A stretch of DNA of 64,000 bases from Blattamonas nauphoetae. Lineage: Eukaryota; Preaxostyla; Oxymonadida. Positions 43,001-56,600 of the stretch are shown here, in pieces. How positions within the stretch are numbered: the stretch's first letter is position 1; the number at the start of each line of letters is the position of its first letter. The notes below the pieces were generated by a model that ran no database searches, was not told where the DNA came from, and saw nothing but the letters and a program-made list of their open reading frames with translations. The DNA is taken from contig JARBJD010000172.1 of assembly GCA_033064195.1 (NCBI GenBank), forward strand, positions 62,001-126,000, in the 5' to 3' direction. Both the position numbers and the translations under genes were made by a program.

Positions 43001-45514
43001 ACTGTCCAAGAGAATGGCTCTGATGTCGATCGTTGTGGATACACAAATGTGTGGTGCAGCTCCGTCGAGCGAGCGATTTCGCGAACAACTGACCGTATTC
43101 TGTCAGAAATTGTGATTTTAGGAAGTGCACCTCTTTTCACTCCAACATCTCTGACCACAAGTGTCTCGATCACAAAGCGGGAGCACACATCGTTGCTGTC
43201 GATCTCGCAGACAGGTTCACTCATGACTACTCCACAGCACTCGCTCCTCATCGAGGATTTGACTCTTCTTCTTCCTCTCATCCACACTTCGGAAGCCGTC
43301 GTCGTTGTCACTCCTTTTGGTTCAGCGACTCTCAACTCGATTATGGTGACATCGCCTGGAGGGAGTGATGCGACGCTTGTTCGTGTGACAGGAGGAAAGG
43401 CAGACATCACAGATTTGGTGATGGAATCAGAGATGAAAGAGAACACTCATTTGGTTGAGATTGTGGGAGGGAAAGTGAGTGTGGACTCTCTTCGAGTGGA
43501 GAGTCGGATTGGGTTGAATTCATCGATTGTGTGGATGAAGGAAGGAAGTGTGAATGTGTCAGGAATATCAATTGTTAAAGTATCATCGATTTCAGGTTGA
43601 CTTCTTGAGGCTTCAGGCACATCAGCACGAGTGAAAGACATCACCCTCTCACACATCTCCCTCTCGTCCGCACCTTTTCTCTTCTCTTCACTCGATTCGT
43701 GCTCGCTCGCTAATTTTTCGACCCAGGACACGGCAGCACTGATAGTGATTGAAGCAAAAGATGTGAGAGCTCTTGAACTCGACAGTTGTCACTTCTCAGG
43801 ATCGACGAAATCCACCCTCGCTCAAAACAATGCAGAATCAGACATCTGTTCTTGGTCAAAGTCATACATCACTCTCACCAATTGTTCTTCGTCATTTCAT
43901 TCGATCGAAATGAAGCATCTTCAACATGGAGCTGTGTCGATGGTTGGAGGTGAGCTGACTTTGACATCGTGTACATTCATCGACAACTCTCCATCAAACG
44001 CTGCCTTCCCTTCGCTTCGTCGGAATGTGTTGTGTTCAGATGGAAAAGTGTCGATTGAAACAGTTGGAGGAGGAGATGGCCATTCGTCGCCTCATCATTG
44101 GATCTCAACGAACAACTGCTCGGTCGAGAAGGAAGACACGATCCATCCAGCTCCATTCTTCTTCCCAACCCTCTCAGCCACAAAATCGACTTCTAATTTC
44201 GACAGAAAGGTTGAAAAATACGACATTGTGATGAAAGGAGATGCTTTCATCCCGTGTGGTCTATCTCTTGATGTGTTCGAGCGAGTTAAGCTCTCTAAAA
44301 CCGAATTCAAGGAAGGCGAGCATATTTTGATGGAGTTGGATCCGTCTGAAGCGACATCGTGGAAAGAAGACACAATCGAACTGTCTCTTCATCAATCATC
44401 GCTCGCATCGCTGAACAAGAAACACGATCTGCACTGCCGTGTACTGTTTGGAGAGAATGGAAAGACAGACTCGTACTCGCTGACAAGATTGAAAGGGAAC
44501 ATGTCGCAGGCTGGTCGAGTTGTGTCGATTGTTCTCCCAATTGTCTGCGCGGCCCTCCTCTTCATCATCCTCTTGGTCATCGTCCTCGTTCTCAGCAAGA
44601 GACGTCGAATGAAGAATCAGGCCATGACACGAAAAGAGTCGAGTGAATTGGATCAAAGCCAAGTTGAAGTGAAGGAAGAAGAGTTTGCATCAAACAATTC
44701 ACTCTGGCCGTTATTTCAGTCTTCGAGCATGACACAGCAACCGGCCTCTCTGATCATGATGAGTGAAGATGATTTACAGGATCAGATTCACGAGACACAA
44801 GATCGACCTCGTTTCAGTGATGAAGTGGAAGTGTTGAAATGTGACGATGATCATGCTCTCATTCGTGTCGACAGAACGAAGACGCTTTTCAACGCACTTC
44901 ACATTGAAAAGAAGATCTCGCTTCCAAAAATGGAGATTCGAAGGCAGCTTGTGAATGGACTTCAGCGACTCGTCCAACACAATCCATTCAGTGAAACCAT
45001 CGCTCAGTTGACATCGCATTGGGTGCTGTTCGATCCTTCTGGTTCGGTGTGCCTGAAACTGGATCAGAACTTGAACGAGATGGGCTTGACAGTGGAACAG
45101 ATTGCGAATCAGAAGAAGATGAGAGAGGAGGGTCGTCGTTGGAGTGCACCGGAGCAGATTGTTGAGGAGAATCCAAACGAGAAAGAGAAAGAACAGCAAA
45201 CAGTTTCTTATCATCCTCAGAAAGCGGCAGTTTTTAGGCTTGGCCTGATCTTGTGGGAATTGGAGACTGGTCTTGTGCCGTTTGGGGAGCTGGATGCGGT
45301 GAGTGCGAGTCGACAAGTGAAAGGCGGTCTGCTTCCTCTGATCCACAACTGGGATTATCTCGACCTCGCAAACACCATCACAGAATGTCTTTCGTATGAT
45401 CCCGATGATCGACCAACGCTTTCCTCTCTCCAAACACGCTTCACCACACCCCAACCACCTGATCCTCCTCACAAGCAGCAACAGCCAGTCGTGTCAAACA
45501 CTGTCATTGGCTGA
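37075..45514 (+). CDS. Beta-helix surface protein with membrane segment and pseudokinase lobe, interrupted
   Basis: Frames 37075-41240, 41231-43597 and 43601-45514 together show one family gene. The signal peptide is at the start (VLLFIFLSISSISS). The ectodomain has GGSALYF, GGCIFAW, GRGGVLQL turns and cysteine cassettes (DTCRFSNFAC, NCGSSEFKCSTL, CGYTNVWCSSV). The membrane helix is IVLPIVCAALLFIILLVIVLVL, and the C-terminal lobe has SHWVLFDPSG, RRWSAPEQ, VFRLGLILWELETGLVPFGE and DPDDRPTL. The frame shifts near 41231-41245 without a good intron, and an in-frame TGA lies at 43598-43600. The TGA could be removed by a 30-base GT-AG segment (43580-43609), but the codons around it read as normal protein. 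It is either a recent pseudogene or carries sequence errors. Confidence 0.7.
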
Positions 45515-46385
45515 CCTATCTTGATGACGGCGTCACTTCACATCTCCACATCACGAAGTCTTCATTCAGACACAAAGTCACTTCATTTCATCTTTCTCTT
45601 CTGTTCACAAATTCAAATTTGACTTGATATTTTGTCACCGTTCACTCGTTCATCTCTGCCACTTCATTCTGAGACAGCATCTCAGATTGTCTTCATTCGA
45701 ACCACTGCGGATCCATCTGGATTGTGGTCGCTCATCTCTCTCGAAACGAAAGGAACATCCCACAACCATTCGCTGTTCACTATGCCTGACATCGACCGCG
45801 TGTCACCTTCTTCAGTTCTTCCGATCTGGCAAAGTCAGCGAATGATTGCATCGTTGCCCGACAATCGTTTTGTTTTCCAATCACACATCCTTTTGGGTCA
45901 TGTCTCACTATCTCTTTTAGAATGAACAACGACGTTTCGTTCAGGATGAATGTTCTCAACTCGTCCATTGTCTTTGTTCATGTTATACATTTTTTCGCTC
46001 GGCTCTCCGAGAAGCACACTTTTCAAGGTTCTACCCAACAACCGAACATTCTGTATTTTTCCAACGATTTATCAGTTTGTGGAAGGAGAGATTCTCGTAT
46101 TTCTTTCATGCACTCTCTCCAATTCTACTCTGCTGATCAGTCGAGTCCAATCAGAGCTTCTTTTTCCATCTTTTCGATCACCGTCTCTGATTCTGCACTT
46201 CAAGACGAAGCACATACTTTTTCTGTATTCGGACACAATGTACTCTGTGATAACATCTGTTTTTTGGGTGTGAATACTCATTCTTTATTCTGGGGATCGG
46301 ACAGATGGAAAAGTCTGACTTTTGATGGAAACGACCATTCCATCATTTATATGAAGTGTCATTGTCCAAAGCGGATGTATCATTA
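45515..46385. other. Convergent intergenic region
   Basis: About 870 bases between the adhesin stop (plus) and the helical-repeat gene stop (minus). The plus strand is pyrimidine-rich with short spurious frames. No RNA gene or repeat was recognised. Confidence 0.4.
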
Positions 46386-48067
46386 CTAATATGGATCCTC
46401 ACATATCTCTACACGATCTGAAGAAGGATCGACTGCTGCATTCCACTCAGGAAGTTTTTGAAGATAATGGTTGGCCATTTCAACAGCATCTGACAGTCCC
46501 TCCTCCTCCAACTCCCGAAGAACCAATGTTTGTTGTTCTGGAGTAGGTGTAGACTTTGTAGGAAAAAGAACATGCTTGTAGATCGCTGTGAAAATCTCAA
46601 ATCTTGATCGTAAATGGTCTTCGAGAGTCAGAGCATGAACAATAGCAGCGACTCCACCCACATCCTTCCAAAACAATAAAGAGGCCATGTTGTGACATAT
46701 GTACTCGGAGATGTTTTCCACGAGAATTTTCGAAATTCCACGCAGCTTCGAGTCTGAGCGTCCGTGTGAGAGAAGAAGACGACGAAGATAGGCACGAAGA
46801 GGAGGAGTGTCAATCCGATTGAGGTTGGAGGATTCATCGTGGAAGAGATGAGCAGTCAGGAAAAGTGTGATTGAGAAATGGAAGCGATCCTGCTCGAAAT
46901 CAATTCCCAGAATACCCTCACTGTCAATAAACTTGTTGAAACAGGCGAACAAGAGTGATGTTTCTTCACTGTCGGGTCTGCGATATTTTGGACATTGCCC
47001 CAAGTATGTTGCGACGGCTGTCTTCGCTGGAACGGAATTGATGGTGATGAGTGGCTCGATAAGCGAGAGGAGATCAGCAATTCGTGTAGATGAGTCTGGA
47101 AAGACAAGGTCGAGTGATAAGAAGGTTTCTCCATGCCAAAGTGAGCCAAAATCCACCAGAATCTGAATAACGGAAAGGAGTGCTTCATTTCGAGCTGGGG
47201 ATGGTGGGATTTCAAGGAGAGAGCCAGCCCATGCTCCAATCTGTTGCAGAACTCTCATTGAGTTCAGAATCTTTGCTGCTTGTTTGTTCCTCTCTCCGAG
47301 AAGTGCCAGACATGAAAACACAGAAGCAACGAGTGTGCAATGGTTGGAAAGTGTCTTCAGATTTTCATCACAAACATCAGGAAGGAGTGTGTCGATGGCT
47401 TCCATCGATTCAGCCAGAAGAATCAACAATTTTCGCAAAAGTGTTTCGTTCTTCAGTGTCCCATCTGATTTCACAGAGAACGGTGTTGTTTCCGTCACGA
47501 GCCACTTCGGAAGAGGAGAGTCATAAAAAATGCCATCCAGACAATCGTAAAGAGCCTGCAGAACACACTGTCTTGTTTCAAGCGACTCTGCTCCCATCAG
47601 ACCGCACAAGAAGGACACATTCGAATGAAATTGAGAAGAGAAGGATTTGAATTTAACGATTTTCGAGACTGTCACATTTTTCTGAATCAGTGGTTCGAAC
47701 AGACCGAATGATTGAGACACCCGCAGAGCACCAGGACGAATTTCCTCCACACACTTCAATTTGACGAATGGAATGACTGTTTGTATAAAGAGCTGAGTGT
47801 GGTCATCAACTAGGAAACGAGATGTTGGCCATATCGCGTGTGTAGCCAAGTGACTCCATACTTCCCAGATCTGAAAAAATCAGTGAAAAGGAAAAGACAA
47901 CTTTCAAACATCCATCAAGGGATTCATCAGAAGGCAGAGATTGAGCTAAAATGGCAGGAAAGAGTCCGGAGTCTAGGAGAACTGAGTTGTAGTCAAATGA
48001 TATCGAATCTGAAGAACAATAACGGAACAGCAAAAAAGATACCACTGAGAGCGACAAGGAAGGACAT
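46386..48067 (-). CDS. Helical-repeat (ARM/HEAT-like) protein, three exons
   Basis: Exons 48043-48067, 47902-48008 and 46386-47870 are separated by introns of 34 and 31 bases. The exon lengths sum to 1617 bases, exactly 539 codons including the stop, which supports the model. The 538-residue product starts MSFLVALSDSISFDYN. It is a leucine-rich helical solenoid (TLLRKLLILLAESMEAIDTLL, HCTLVASVFSCLALLGERN, PLRAYLRRLLLSHGRS) without signal peptide or membrane helix. Its end (VLRELEEEGLSDAVEMANHYL) resembles the end of the gene at 27403-28351. This is probably an intracellular scaffold; the function is unknown. Confidence 0.75.
47871..47901 (-). other. Spliceosomal intron (31 bases)
   Basis: It runs GTTGTC, then a pyrimidine tract, to TTTTTTCAG in the minus-strand sense. 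It joins GCLK to IWEVWSHLATHA in phase. Confidence 0.85.
48009..48042 (-). other. Spliceosomal intron (34 bases)
   Basis: It runs GTATCTTTTTTG to GTTCTTCAG in the minus-strand sense and splits a GAT codon, joining the 25-base first exon to the second. Confidence 0.8.
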
Positions 48068-50610
48068 CAGTGCATCCTGTGAATTGAATCGAGAAGGAAA
48101 GGCACACGAAGACTTCTTTCTGAATATTCCCCAGTCGATAGTATCCCCACCAACTCTTCCAGTCGATCTTCAACATCCGCTGAGAAGAAATCAAACAAAG
48201 TTGAAGACCCACACGGTTAGGATATTGACATGCTGGCTCTTGAGTCAAATATGATGAGATTGGCCTTTGTCTATCCTTCACAAGAGATAACTTCAGCTTC
48301 ATAAACAATTTTCGAAAGGCACGAGAGAAGAATATGGAGTATGGAGAAGTTGTCGGATGTAGGTTAATAACTACGGGTCAGCCGTTCGAGATTGAGATCG
48401 TGTATCTTAACTTTGCCTCGACCAGAGTCTTATTTTGTTCGTCTTTGAAATGCAGCTATTGAAGATTACATCATGGCTGAGTATTGGTTGAATTTTATGA
48501 CTTGGACGTGCATTGGAAAGCTTTGAACGATCGGATAAGGAAGTGAGCCTCTGTGGGTGTTTGCACTGTCATAGCTCAAAAGTCAATTGACCGGTCTCCA
48601 TATCCATTTCACATAAAGTGGTTGGCGGCCAACACAATCAAATGGAATGAATGGCGAGTTGAACCCATAATTTGATCAATATTTCATTACTTCTCAGTGC
48701 TTTCATTCTTTGTCGCTGCACTTGTCTTCAGTTGTTATTTCGGAAATCTTAGGGTTAAATATATTGTCATTGTTTCGACATCATCAAGATGTTGCCTGCT
48801 TGAATCATTCAATGGTAAACTTCGGGTGTTACAGCGGAAGATGCAAAACTGCAAGTCTAACGGAAGAATAATTATCTTGAATCTGATTCATTATCCACTT
48901 TGGATTCATCTGTAGTTTTCCTAAAATAGACGCAGAGTAACAATCGTGGCGAAGTGTCGAGAAAAACAAACAACATGGGATGATCGTCTTCTCTTTCTCC
49001 ATCCATCGAGCCCATCCGACTGTCATTATCACCGCATGCATCATTTGTCCTTTCGTACTTCAAAATGCGTTTCTGATCACATCTAAAAAGTATTTCAACT
49101 TGATACGACAGATGAAACTTTTCTGCACATCAACGGTGTATATTGTATTTTTATTCAGCTTTCTTTTGTACAGTCTCTAAATCTTCCGACATTTTTGGCA
49201 ACACTCTCCCAAAATACAAGTATAGCAGTCAATCTTCAGTGAAAACGACTCTTTTCGAAACCATTTGTCAAATTGCACTTCGATGAAACCATGCAAATAT
49301 CCACAAATATACTGTGTGTCCTCCATTTTACTCAACTATTTCAGACTGTATGATGATATCTCGCCGTTCTCTTGCACTGCTTTCTCTCATTCCGTCCACT
49401 TTCGCTGAAATTGTGTATTCACAGACAAAGATCAAGATGTATTCTGTTGAATGCAGAAATTCGGTCGGATACGAAAATTTGGAGGATCACCGCCTGCGAA
49501 ATGGAAGTGATTTCTGTGAGTCTTTGAAAGCAATGAATGTCTCCTTCCTTTCATCCATTATTCTTCCAACTCTGATTTCTGACCCAACCAGACCTTTTCT
49601 GAGATGTCTCAGTCGGAAAATGCTCAAACTCCATTGTTCAAGCAAGATGTGCAACTCGAGCAAGAATGCAACAATCTCTCACTCTTAAACTTGAAGGAAG
49701 AAGAAAAACATGACGAGATTTGTGATTAAGATACCGATTCACATTTGTCGGTTTCTGATTTTCAATCAATTCGAAAGAGCCGGGCCGCTGTGGATTGTCA
49801 CAATTCACTTTTCACTCTTTTCTCCGTTCATCGTTCCATTTTAATAATGATTCCACATTTCTCTGTTTTGTCTCCAAATTTGTTCGTGAAATTCCAATTA
49901 GGCAAGTGAACCTTGTCTTAATAATTGAGATCCGATCAATCCCCCAAGTGGACCAATGTCTCACAAACAAACCAATAAGGCCGTTTTGGTTGTGAGCGTC
50001 TAAAAGAACACTAGCATACTCCCCAAAGAAGAGAATAAACCATGTTTGAACTTCAGTGCCATCTCATCTCGTCCTTGCAGTTTTACATTTTCCGCTGTAT
50101 AGCGATGAATAAAATGTTTGGTTCGATCAATTTTTCGTTAGTGAAATGGATGATATGAGACGTGTAGTGACGGATCCAGCGATGGCAGCACCTCGCTTGT
50201 TTGGTCTACCAAACAACAAACAAATCGCACAAACATAACACAAAAAGATTGACAACTAACAAGAAGGAACCAAAACGCTGAAAAGACGATGGAAAGAATT
50301 GATGGAAAGAGGTGTGGGTGGATTGAAGTGACCAAACAAGAACTGTGACTCATTCAGAAAGACGTGAGGGTGTGAGATGAGAGAGATGACAGCTTAGAAG
50401 AAAGCAAACACAATCATCCAAAAGAAGAACCACACAACACTTCTCCAATCACCTGACAGGTGCAGAGTGCTCATTTGTGTGGTGTTTATAGTGACTGGAT
50501 GATTGGGAAAGAAAGAAAAATGATGAAGGAAAGGAAGAAGAAAAGGAAGAAGTTGGTGGAATGATGAGAAAAGAAGATGGCAGGCTGATAAAGAACGAAA
50601 AGAAGAGGAA
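48068..50610. other. Long intergenic region
   Basis: About 2.5 kb with no gene that I can support. Frames at 48697-48915 and 49314-49688 lack family features; the latter begins with a plausible hydrophobic stretch (RRSLALLSLIPSTFAEIVY) but then loses coding character. No tRNA-like cloverleaf, long repeat or element end was seen. Confidence 0.4.
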
Positions 50611-53600
50611 TCAGGAGAGGATGTCATGTGCATCACTCGCTTTCGCAACATTCAATGGCTGTTCAGCCACCTTCTCGTCTGAAACTCCCAATCCATCAAA
50701 CACATCTTGAAGGCTCGGACGCTCTTTCGGATCAAACGAAAGGCATTTCGAGATCAACTCACGAATCGAAGTGTCCAACACCAGTTTCAGGTTCGGCTGA
50801 ATTCCTCCCTCGTTTTGACGACATGCATTCGCTTCGTCCATCTCTTTCCATGGCACTTCTCCTGTCCACACTTCCCACAGAACCAATCCCAAACTGAACA
50901 CCAACGCTGACTCAACATCAATCTTCTCAACAGTCAACCGACTCGCTTCTGGTGCTCTCCATCGCTGGCCCTCAGTTGTCCCGCCCTTCACAGCTGAGAG
51001 CCTCCCCTCGAAAAAAGACCCTTTTCCTTCAACTCCAACAGTATCACCTTGTTTGTTGTCATTTTGTGTTCTTTGTCCTTCCAGCGGGTTTTCGTGAATC
51101 GTCCCCAATCGAAGCTGAATTATACTGTTGTTCACAAGCACCCAGTGTGGAGAGAAGCGTGTTGCGATTCTACTTCTCGGGTGTTCCCCCAAAACTCGAA
51201 TCAGTCCCTTCGTCATTTGACGACTCAATTCTTTCTTCTCAATTGCCCTCTTCTTTTCTGGTCTGTGTAGGACATCGAATAGGGTGTCTGCCTTCATCCA
51301 ATCAACTATCCCCACTTCTCCCGACTCTCCCAACACTTCCACAAACTCCTGCGTTTCCACCGGAACTGAGATTGTTGGTGGATCGGGATGGATCAGGTTC
51401 GGATTCACTGTTTGATGCGACTTGATGAGATAATCAACACTGTTCCCAGCAATCGTTTCCTCCATTTTCTGTTCCAGTTCCAGTCGGGCTTCGTCTTCAC
51501 CGTCCAGCTCTTGAGTTGTGATTCTTTGTTTGGATTTCTGCTTGTTCTGCTTTCTTCTGTGTCTGCAGATCATAACAACGATCACGATGAGAAGGAGCAG
51601 GCACACGAGAGAGACGAGAAGAGGAATCCACCACTTCATGTTCTCCTTCACTGTTTGTGCTGCTCGATCCACTGAATTCTTCTGAATCACAAATGATGTC
51701 GTCGATTCGTTCAGTCCATACAGAAGACGACCACGCCATTCCAGACCTTTCTCGAATCCGGACATGGACGACACAGGCAGACTAACTTCGATCTGAGTTT
51801 CGTTGAACGAGTTCGTCGAATCTTCAGAAAGTCCAATCCGAACCATCTTTCCCTCACTCCCATCTTTCTTCTTCTCAAACACTTCCAGAAAGAGCGAGCA
51901 AGGAATCAGTGTCGATCCTTTCATCACTAAATCAAATGCTTGAGACGTCTTGTTCAGTGTGCTCGTCGACGATGACGAGAGTGTTGGGATGAAGAACGGT
52001 GCATTCGGATTCACATCCTCCCCACTCAACACACAATCTTTGTTTGACAGCCACAGATGAGGATTGTCGGCCTTCCCATCTCCTCCCGTCAGACTCCCAA
52101 TCTCGAGAAGTCCTCCTTCCGAGCATCTAATGTTGCGGCGAAGAGAAGGGAAAGAAAAAGAGTCTGTGGGTGTGTTGACCGAGAAGATAGATCCCTGGAT
52201 GTTCAGGTTGCCTCCCTTCATGTTGATCGCTCCCTGCGACAGCTGTCTCATATGAGTCGAGGTGATGGTGGTTGTTGCGTCTTCCAGTTTGATGATACCA
52301 GTGTCCCATTCACACAAAGCAGTGCTTGAATCGATGTTGCTCTTTTCTTGATTGCCTTTTGATCCAACGAGCGAACACATTTCGATTGTCAAGTGTCCTC
52401 CAATCATTCGAATGAAGATCAGCGAGGGTGAGTCGGAGAGTATCACGTCAACTTGATGAATCCATAATCGACCTCCAACAACTTCAACCATTCCCTCTTC
52501 TTCCATTTCTGATGACAACGACGACGATGAAGCAGACACAAACAGTTCTGGTTTCGTCGACGGTCCTGATTGCATCACAACTTCATGGTGCGACAGAAGT
52601 CTCACTTGCTCTTTCTGTGTCGTGTTGTGAATGATCGACATTGACAACGATGATATTTCAACACCTTTCACAATCTTCCACCCATCCTCAATCGAATGGC
52701 ACGGTCGTGCTTTATCTCCACAAAACAGTGTCGAATCCGACGAACCAGAATCCACCAAAATGACGAAAGGATCGAGCAGAGAGCCAGTTGTGTTGGAGAT
52801 GGGTGAATCGAAGAGTGTCTCTCCATCATCTTCGTCCATTGCTTCGATTGACGTGATTGTGTATTTCGTGTTGTGTTGGAGAGTGGTTGGCCATCCGATT
52901 CGCAGTTCTGACGATTTTGCTTCGGCGTCAGAGGTGATCGTTGCGATGAACGAGAGTGAGTCATTCAGAGTGACATTCAGCGATTCTCCAACAATCAGAT
53001 CTCTTCCAGTCAGCACAACAAAACAGCCAGTGTGCAGAGTGTTAGAGAAGACAAACTCCATCTTTGAGATGATCGGAGGGAATGGAACGACGATGGTGAT
53101 TCCATCTTCCACATGAAACCCACTCGATTCTGTCCAGCTTCCTTTCAGCGTGTATTCTTCTCCATATTTCAGCTGATCTGATGTTGCTTCTCTTCCAACT
53201 GCAAACTCCGCTGTGCAGTGTGTGTTATTCACAACATCCACATCTGACAACGATTCCCAACTTGTGCTTCCATTCGTCAGACTCACCTTTCCTGTTCGAG
53301 AGAGGAGAGCACGCCCTTCCAGCCACACAATCATCTTCGTTCGATCGCTGTTCAGCTCTTTCGATTCGATTCCGACAATCCGAGGAGGTTCAGCAGGAAC
53401 GATGAAAGTAACATCGTCATCAACAGCAGAGACTGAATCTTTGACAACGAATTCAGTGATTAGATATGTCGAGTCGAATGAGAGTGAAGGATTGGTGATT
53501 CCGAAGATCACAACAGAGTGGGTGTGTGATGTCGATTCAGAATCTTCAGAAAGTGTTCCAGACAGCACAATTCCTTCACCACTTGCATCTGATCCAACCA

Positions 53601-56600
53601 TCTTCTGAACTGTCACGCTGAATAAATTTCCTCCTCCCATCTTCACTCCCGACAGAGCCAACAATGCTGATTTCTCCTGGACTCCTCCCAGCGAGCAAGA
53701 AGCTGATGTGATTCGGATCGGCTCAGACGGAGTCGAGAAGAGTCGCTTGGCAAGAACAGCCACAACACTCCCACTCCACATCTTCGTCACTCGATAGGTT
53801 GTTCCATACTTCAGTGTGCCGGTTTGTTTGTACACTTTCACAACAACGAATCCAGACGAGAGGTCACTGGAAGTGATTGACAACTCGACTGTCTCAGTTG
53901 GCGTATCCACAGGCTCAACTGCGAGTTTGAAGTCTGCCAATTGCATTCGTTCTGTTGAGAACGACACTTTCACAGAATCTGGATTGGATGAATTGAAATC
54001 ACACGAAATCGACAAAAGAGTCGGCCCACGTGGCGTGCTGAACGTCGTTTCTGAGTACAGGATGTGTTCGTCGTCTTTCGGATCATCCCTCAGAATGATC
54101 GATTGGATCGTGTATTCTGTGTTGTATTGCAGCTGTCCACTTCCTCCAATTTTCACTGTTGATGTTCCAGCACTTGCCGAGCTGAATGAAATCTCGAATG
54201 TGTGCATCGATGACAGTGTGACTGTGAATGTAGAGCCAGACGGAAGATTAGAGCCAGAGACAGAAAGATCGAAATTGGATGTGGTGACTTCTTTGGGAAC
54301 AACGATTGATGTGATGCGGGGAGGATGATAAACATCGATGACGAGACCAGGTGTCACAATCACTGACGATGATCCCGAGCCAACTGACAACAATACGTAG
54401 TGCCCTCCAAACACAACATGCGTGCTTGACTCACTCGATCCAATCGAAAAGTTCACAAAACATTTCGTCGATGTCACGTTGAACAGCCCTCCCATCGAAG
54501 AGACATCAACTGATGATCCTGATATCACAGCTGTCCGCCCTGACGATGACAAAGCACTCCCTCTGAGCTCAACAATCAACACGTCTTTCTTTCCATTCAG
54601 CCAACACTTTGCTCCTGTGATTCGAGCTGGTTCAGCAGGAACAGAGAATGTCACTTCCCCATCCACAACAGACACCTCTCCATCAACTTTGAACTCAGTG
54701 ATCAAGTATTTCGCATCGAATGAGAGCGGACAGTTGGTCGTTCCGAAGATCACCACAGAGAGCGAATGCGTGGTCGATGAAGATCCACCAGAGAGTGTTC
54801 CAGACAGAATAATCTCATCACCAATCAATGTCGATCCTTCCAGCTTCCGAACTGTCACATTGAATGCCTTCCCTCCTCCCAATTTCACTCCCATCAGTGT
54901 CACCACTCCTGATTTCTCTTGCACTCCTCCCAGCGAGCATTCTGCCGATGTGATTCGGATGGGTTCAGGCGGAGTGGAGAATGGCTGTGCGGAGACAACA
55001 GCCGTCACAGATGAACTGCTCATTTCAGCTATCGAATATTCTGTTCCATATTTCAGTGTGTCTGTCTGTGTGTACACCTCCAGCAGAAGGAAGCAATTGG
55101 ACAGAGTTGATGAAGAGAATGGGATTTGGATCGTTTTGGATGGTGATTGAGTTGTTTTCAGAGTGAGTGTGAAGTCTTCCAGAGGCATTCGCGCTGTCGA
55201 GAGAGACAGATTCAAAATGTTCCCATTCGTTGAGTGGAATTCACATGAAATTGATGAAAGAGTCGGGCCGAGTGGTGTTTTGAATGTTGAGGATACGAAC
55301 AGGATGTGTTCGTCGTCCTTCCCATCCTCGCTTCGGATGATCGATTCGATTGTGTATTCCGTGTTGTATTTCACTTCTCCAGTTCCTCCAATTTTCACAG
55401 TTGATGTCCCAGTGCTTGGCGAGTGAAATGAAATGTCGAAAGAATGACCCGAAGTCACTGTCACTGTGAATGTCTTGTCAGATGGCAGATTCGAGCCAGA
55501 AACGAAAAGAGTGAAAGTGGACGAGCTCACCTCGGTTTCAGGAGTGAGTGAGGTGATTTTTGGAGGATGAGGCACTTCGATGAAGATTCCACTGTTCACA
55601 GGAATGGACGACGACTCCGATCCAACTGACAGTAATTCGTATTTCCGTCCAAACACAACATGCGTGCTGTCCTCACTCAACCCAATCGAAAAGTTCACAA
55701 AGCACTTCGTCGATGTCACGTTGAAGATCCCTCCACTCGAAGAGATCTCGCCAGATGATCCTGAGAGCACTACTATCTGCCCCGACGACGACAATGCCCT
55801 CCCACTCAGCTCAACAACCACCATGTCTTTCTTTCCATTTAGCCAATACTTCGCGCCTTCGATTCGAGGTGGTTCGGTGGGGGTGGTGAATGTAATGGAT
55901 TCTGGGAGTGTGACTTCTTCCTCAGTCAGTTCAGCTTCTGGTTTCCACATCACTTTTGTCACTTCGTATTCTGTCCCCCATTCCAATCTTCCATCCGCTG
56001 TCGATGGATAAAGAGGTGCTGCTCCGGTCAGAGTCGTCGAGTCTGAGCGATACAGTGTGATGTTCAATGTCTTTTCTCCATTCTTAACCAGCATCGAGTA
56101 AGTTCCTTCTTTCAAACTGACCCCACACACAACGATCTCTGTCCTGTTCCATCCATCAAGTGTTGAAGATGCTGTGTAAATGAACGATCCCACCAAGACT
56201 TGAAAGCCATTCACTGCCGCACTGTGGAAGGAGTATTCGGCTCGAGGCAGAATTCCATTCGGTCCAGACGAAACGACTGCCTTTCCAAAGTTGGATGATG
56301 TTGAGACATCTCCGAACACGACATTGACGAGTCGAGGAACATTCGACCCATTCAGCAGCACATTCATCGTTCCTTCGATCGACTTTGTCGTTGACACTCT
56401 CACTGTCGCATCAGTTTCACCAAAAGAGACATCGATGGACTTGACTGGAAGAGTGGGAGAGATTTGCGGAATGAGTGTGCTGTTCGCTTTGGAATCAGCC
56501 ATGAAATAGACATTTGGTGAACCTGAAGTTGAGTCGCATGATTGGATCATGGCAGACGTGATTTGCGTTGAAGCCGCGCCGTAGAAATTCACGTCTTTTC

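Noticed and set aside
49314-49688. Possible small membrane protein
   Set aside because: The hydrophobic start is suggestive, but the rest lacks coding character and no splice model improves it.
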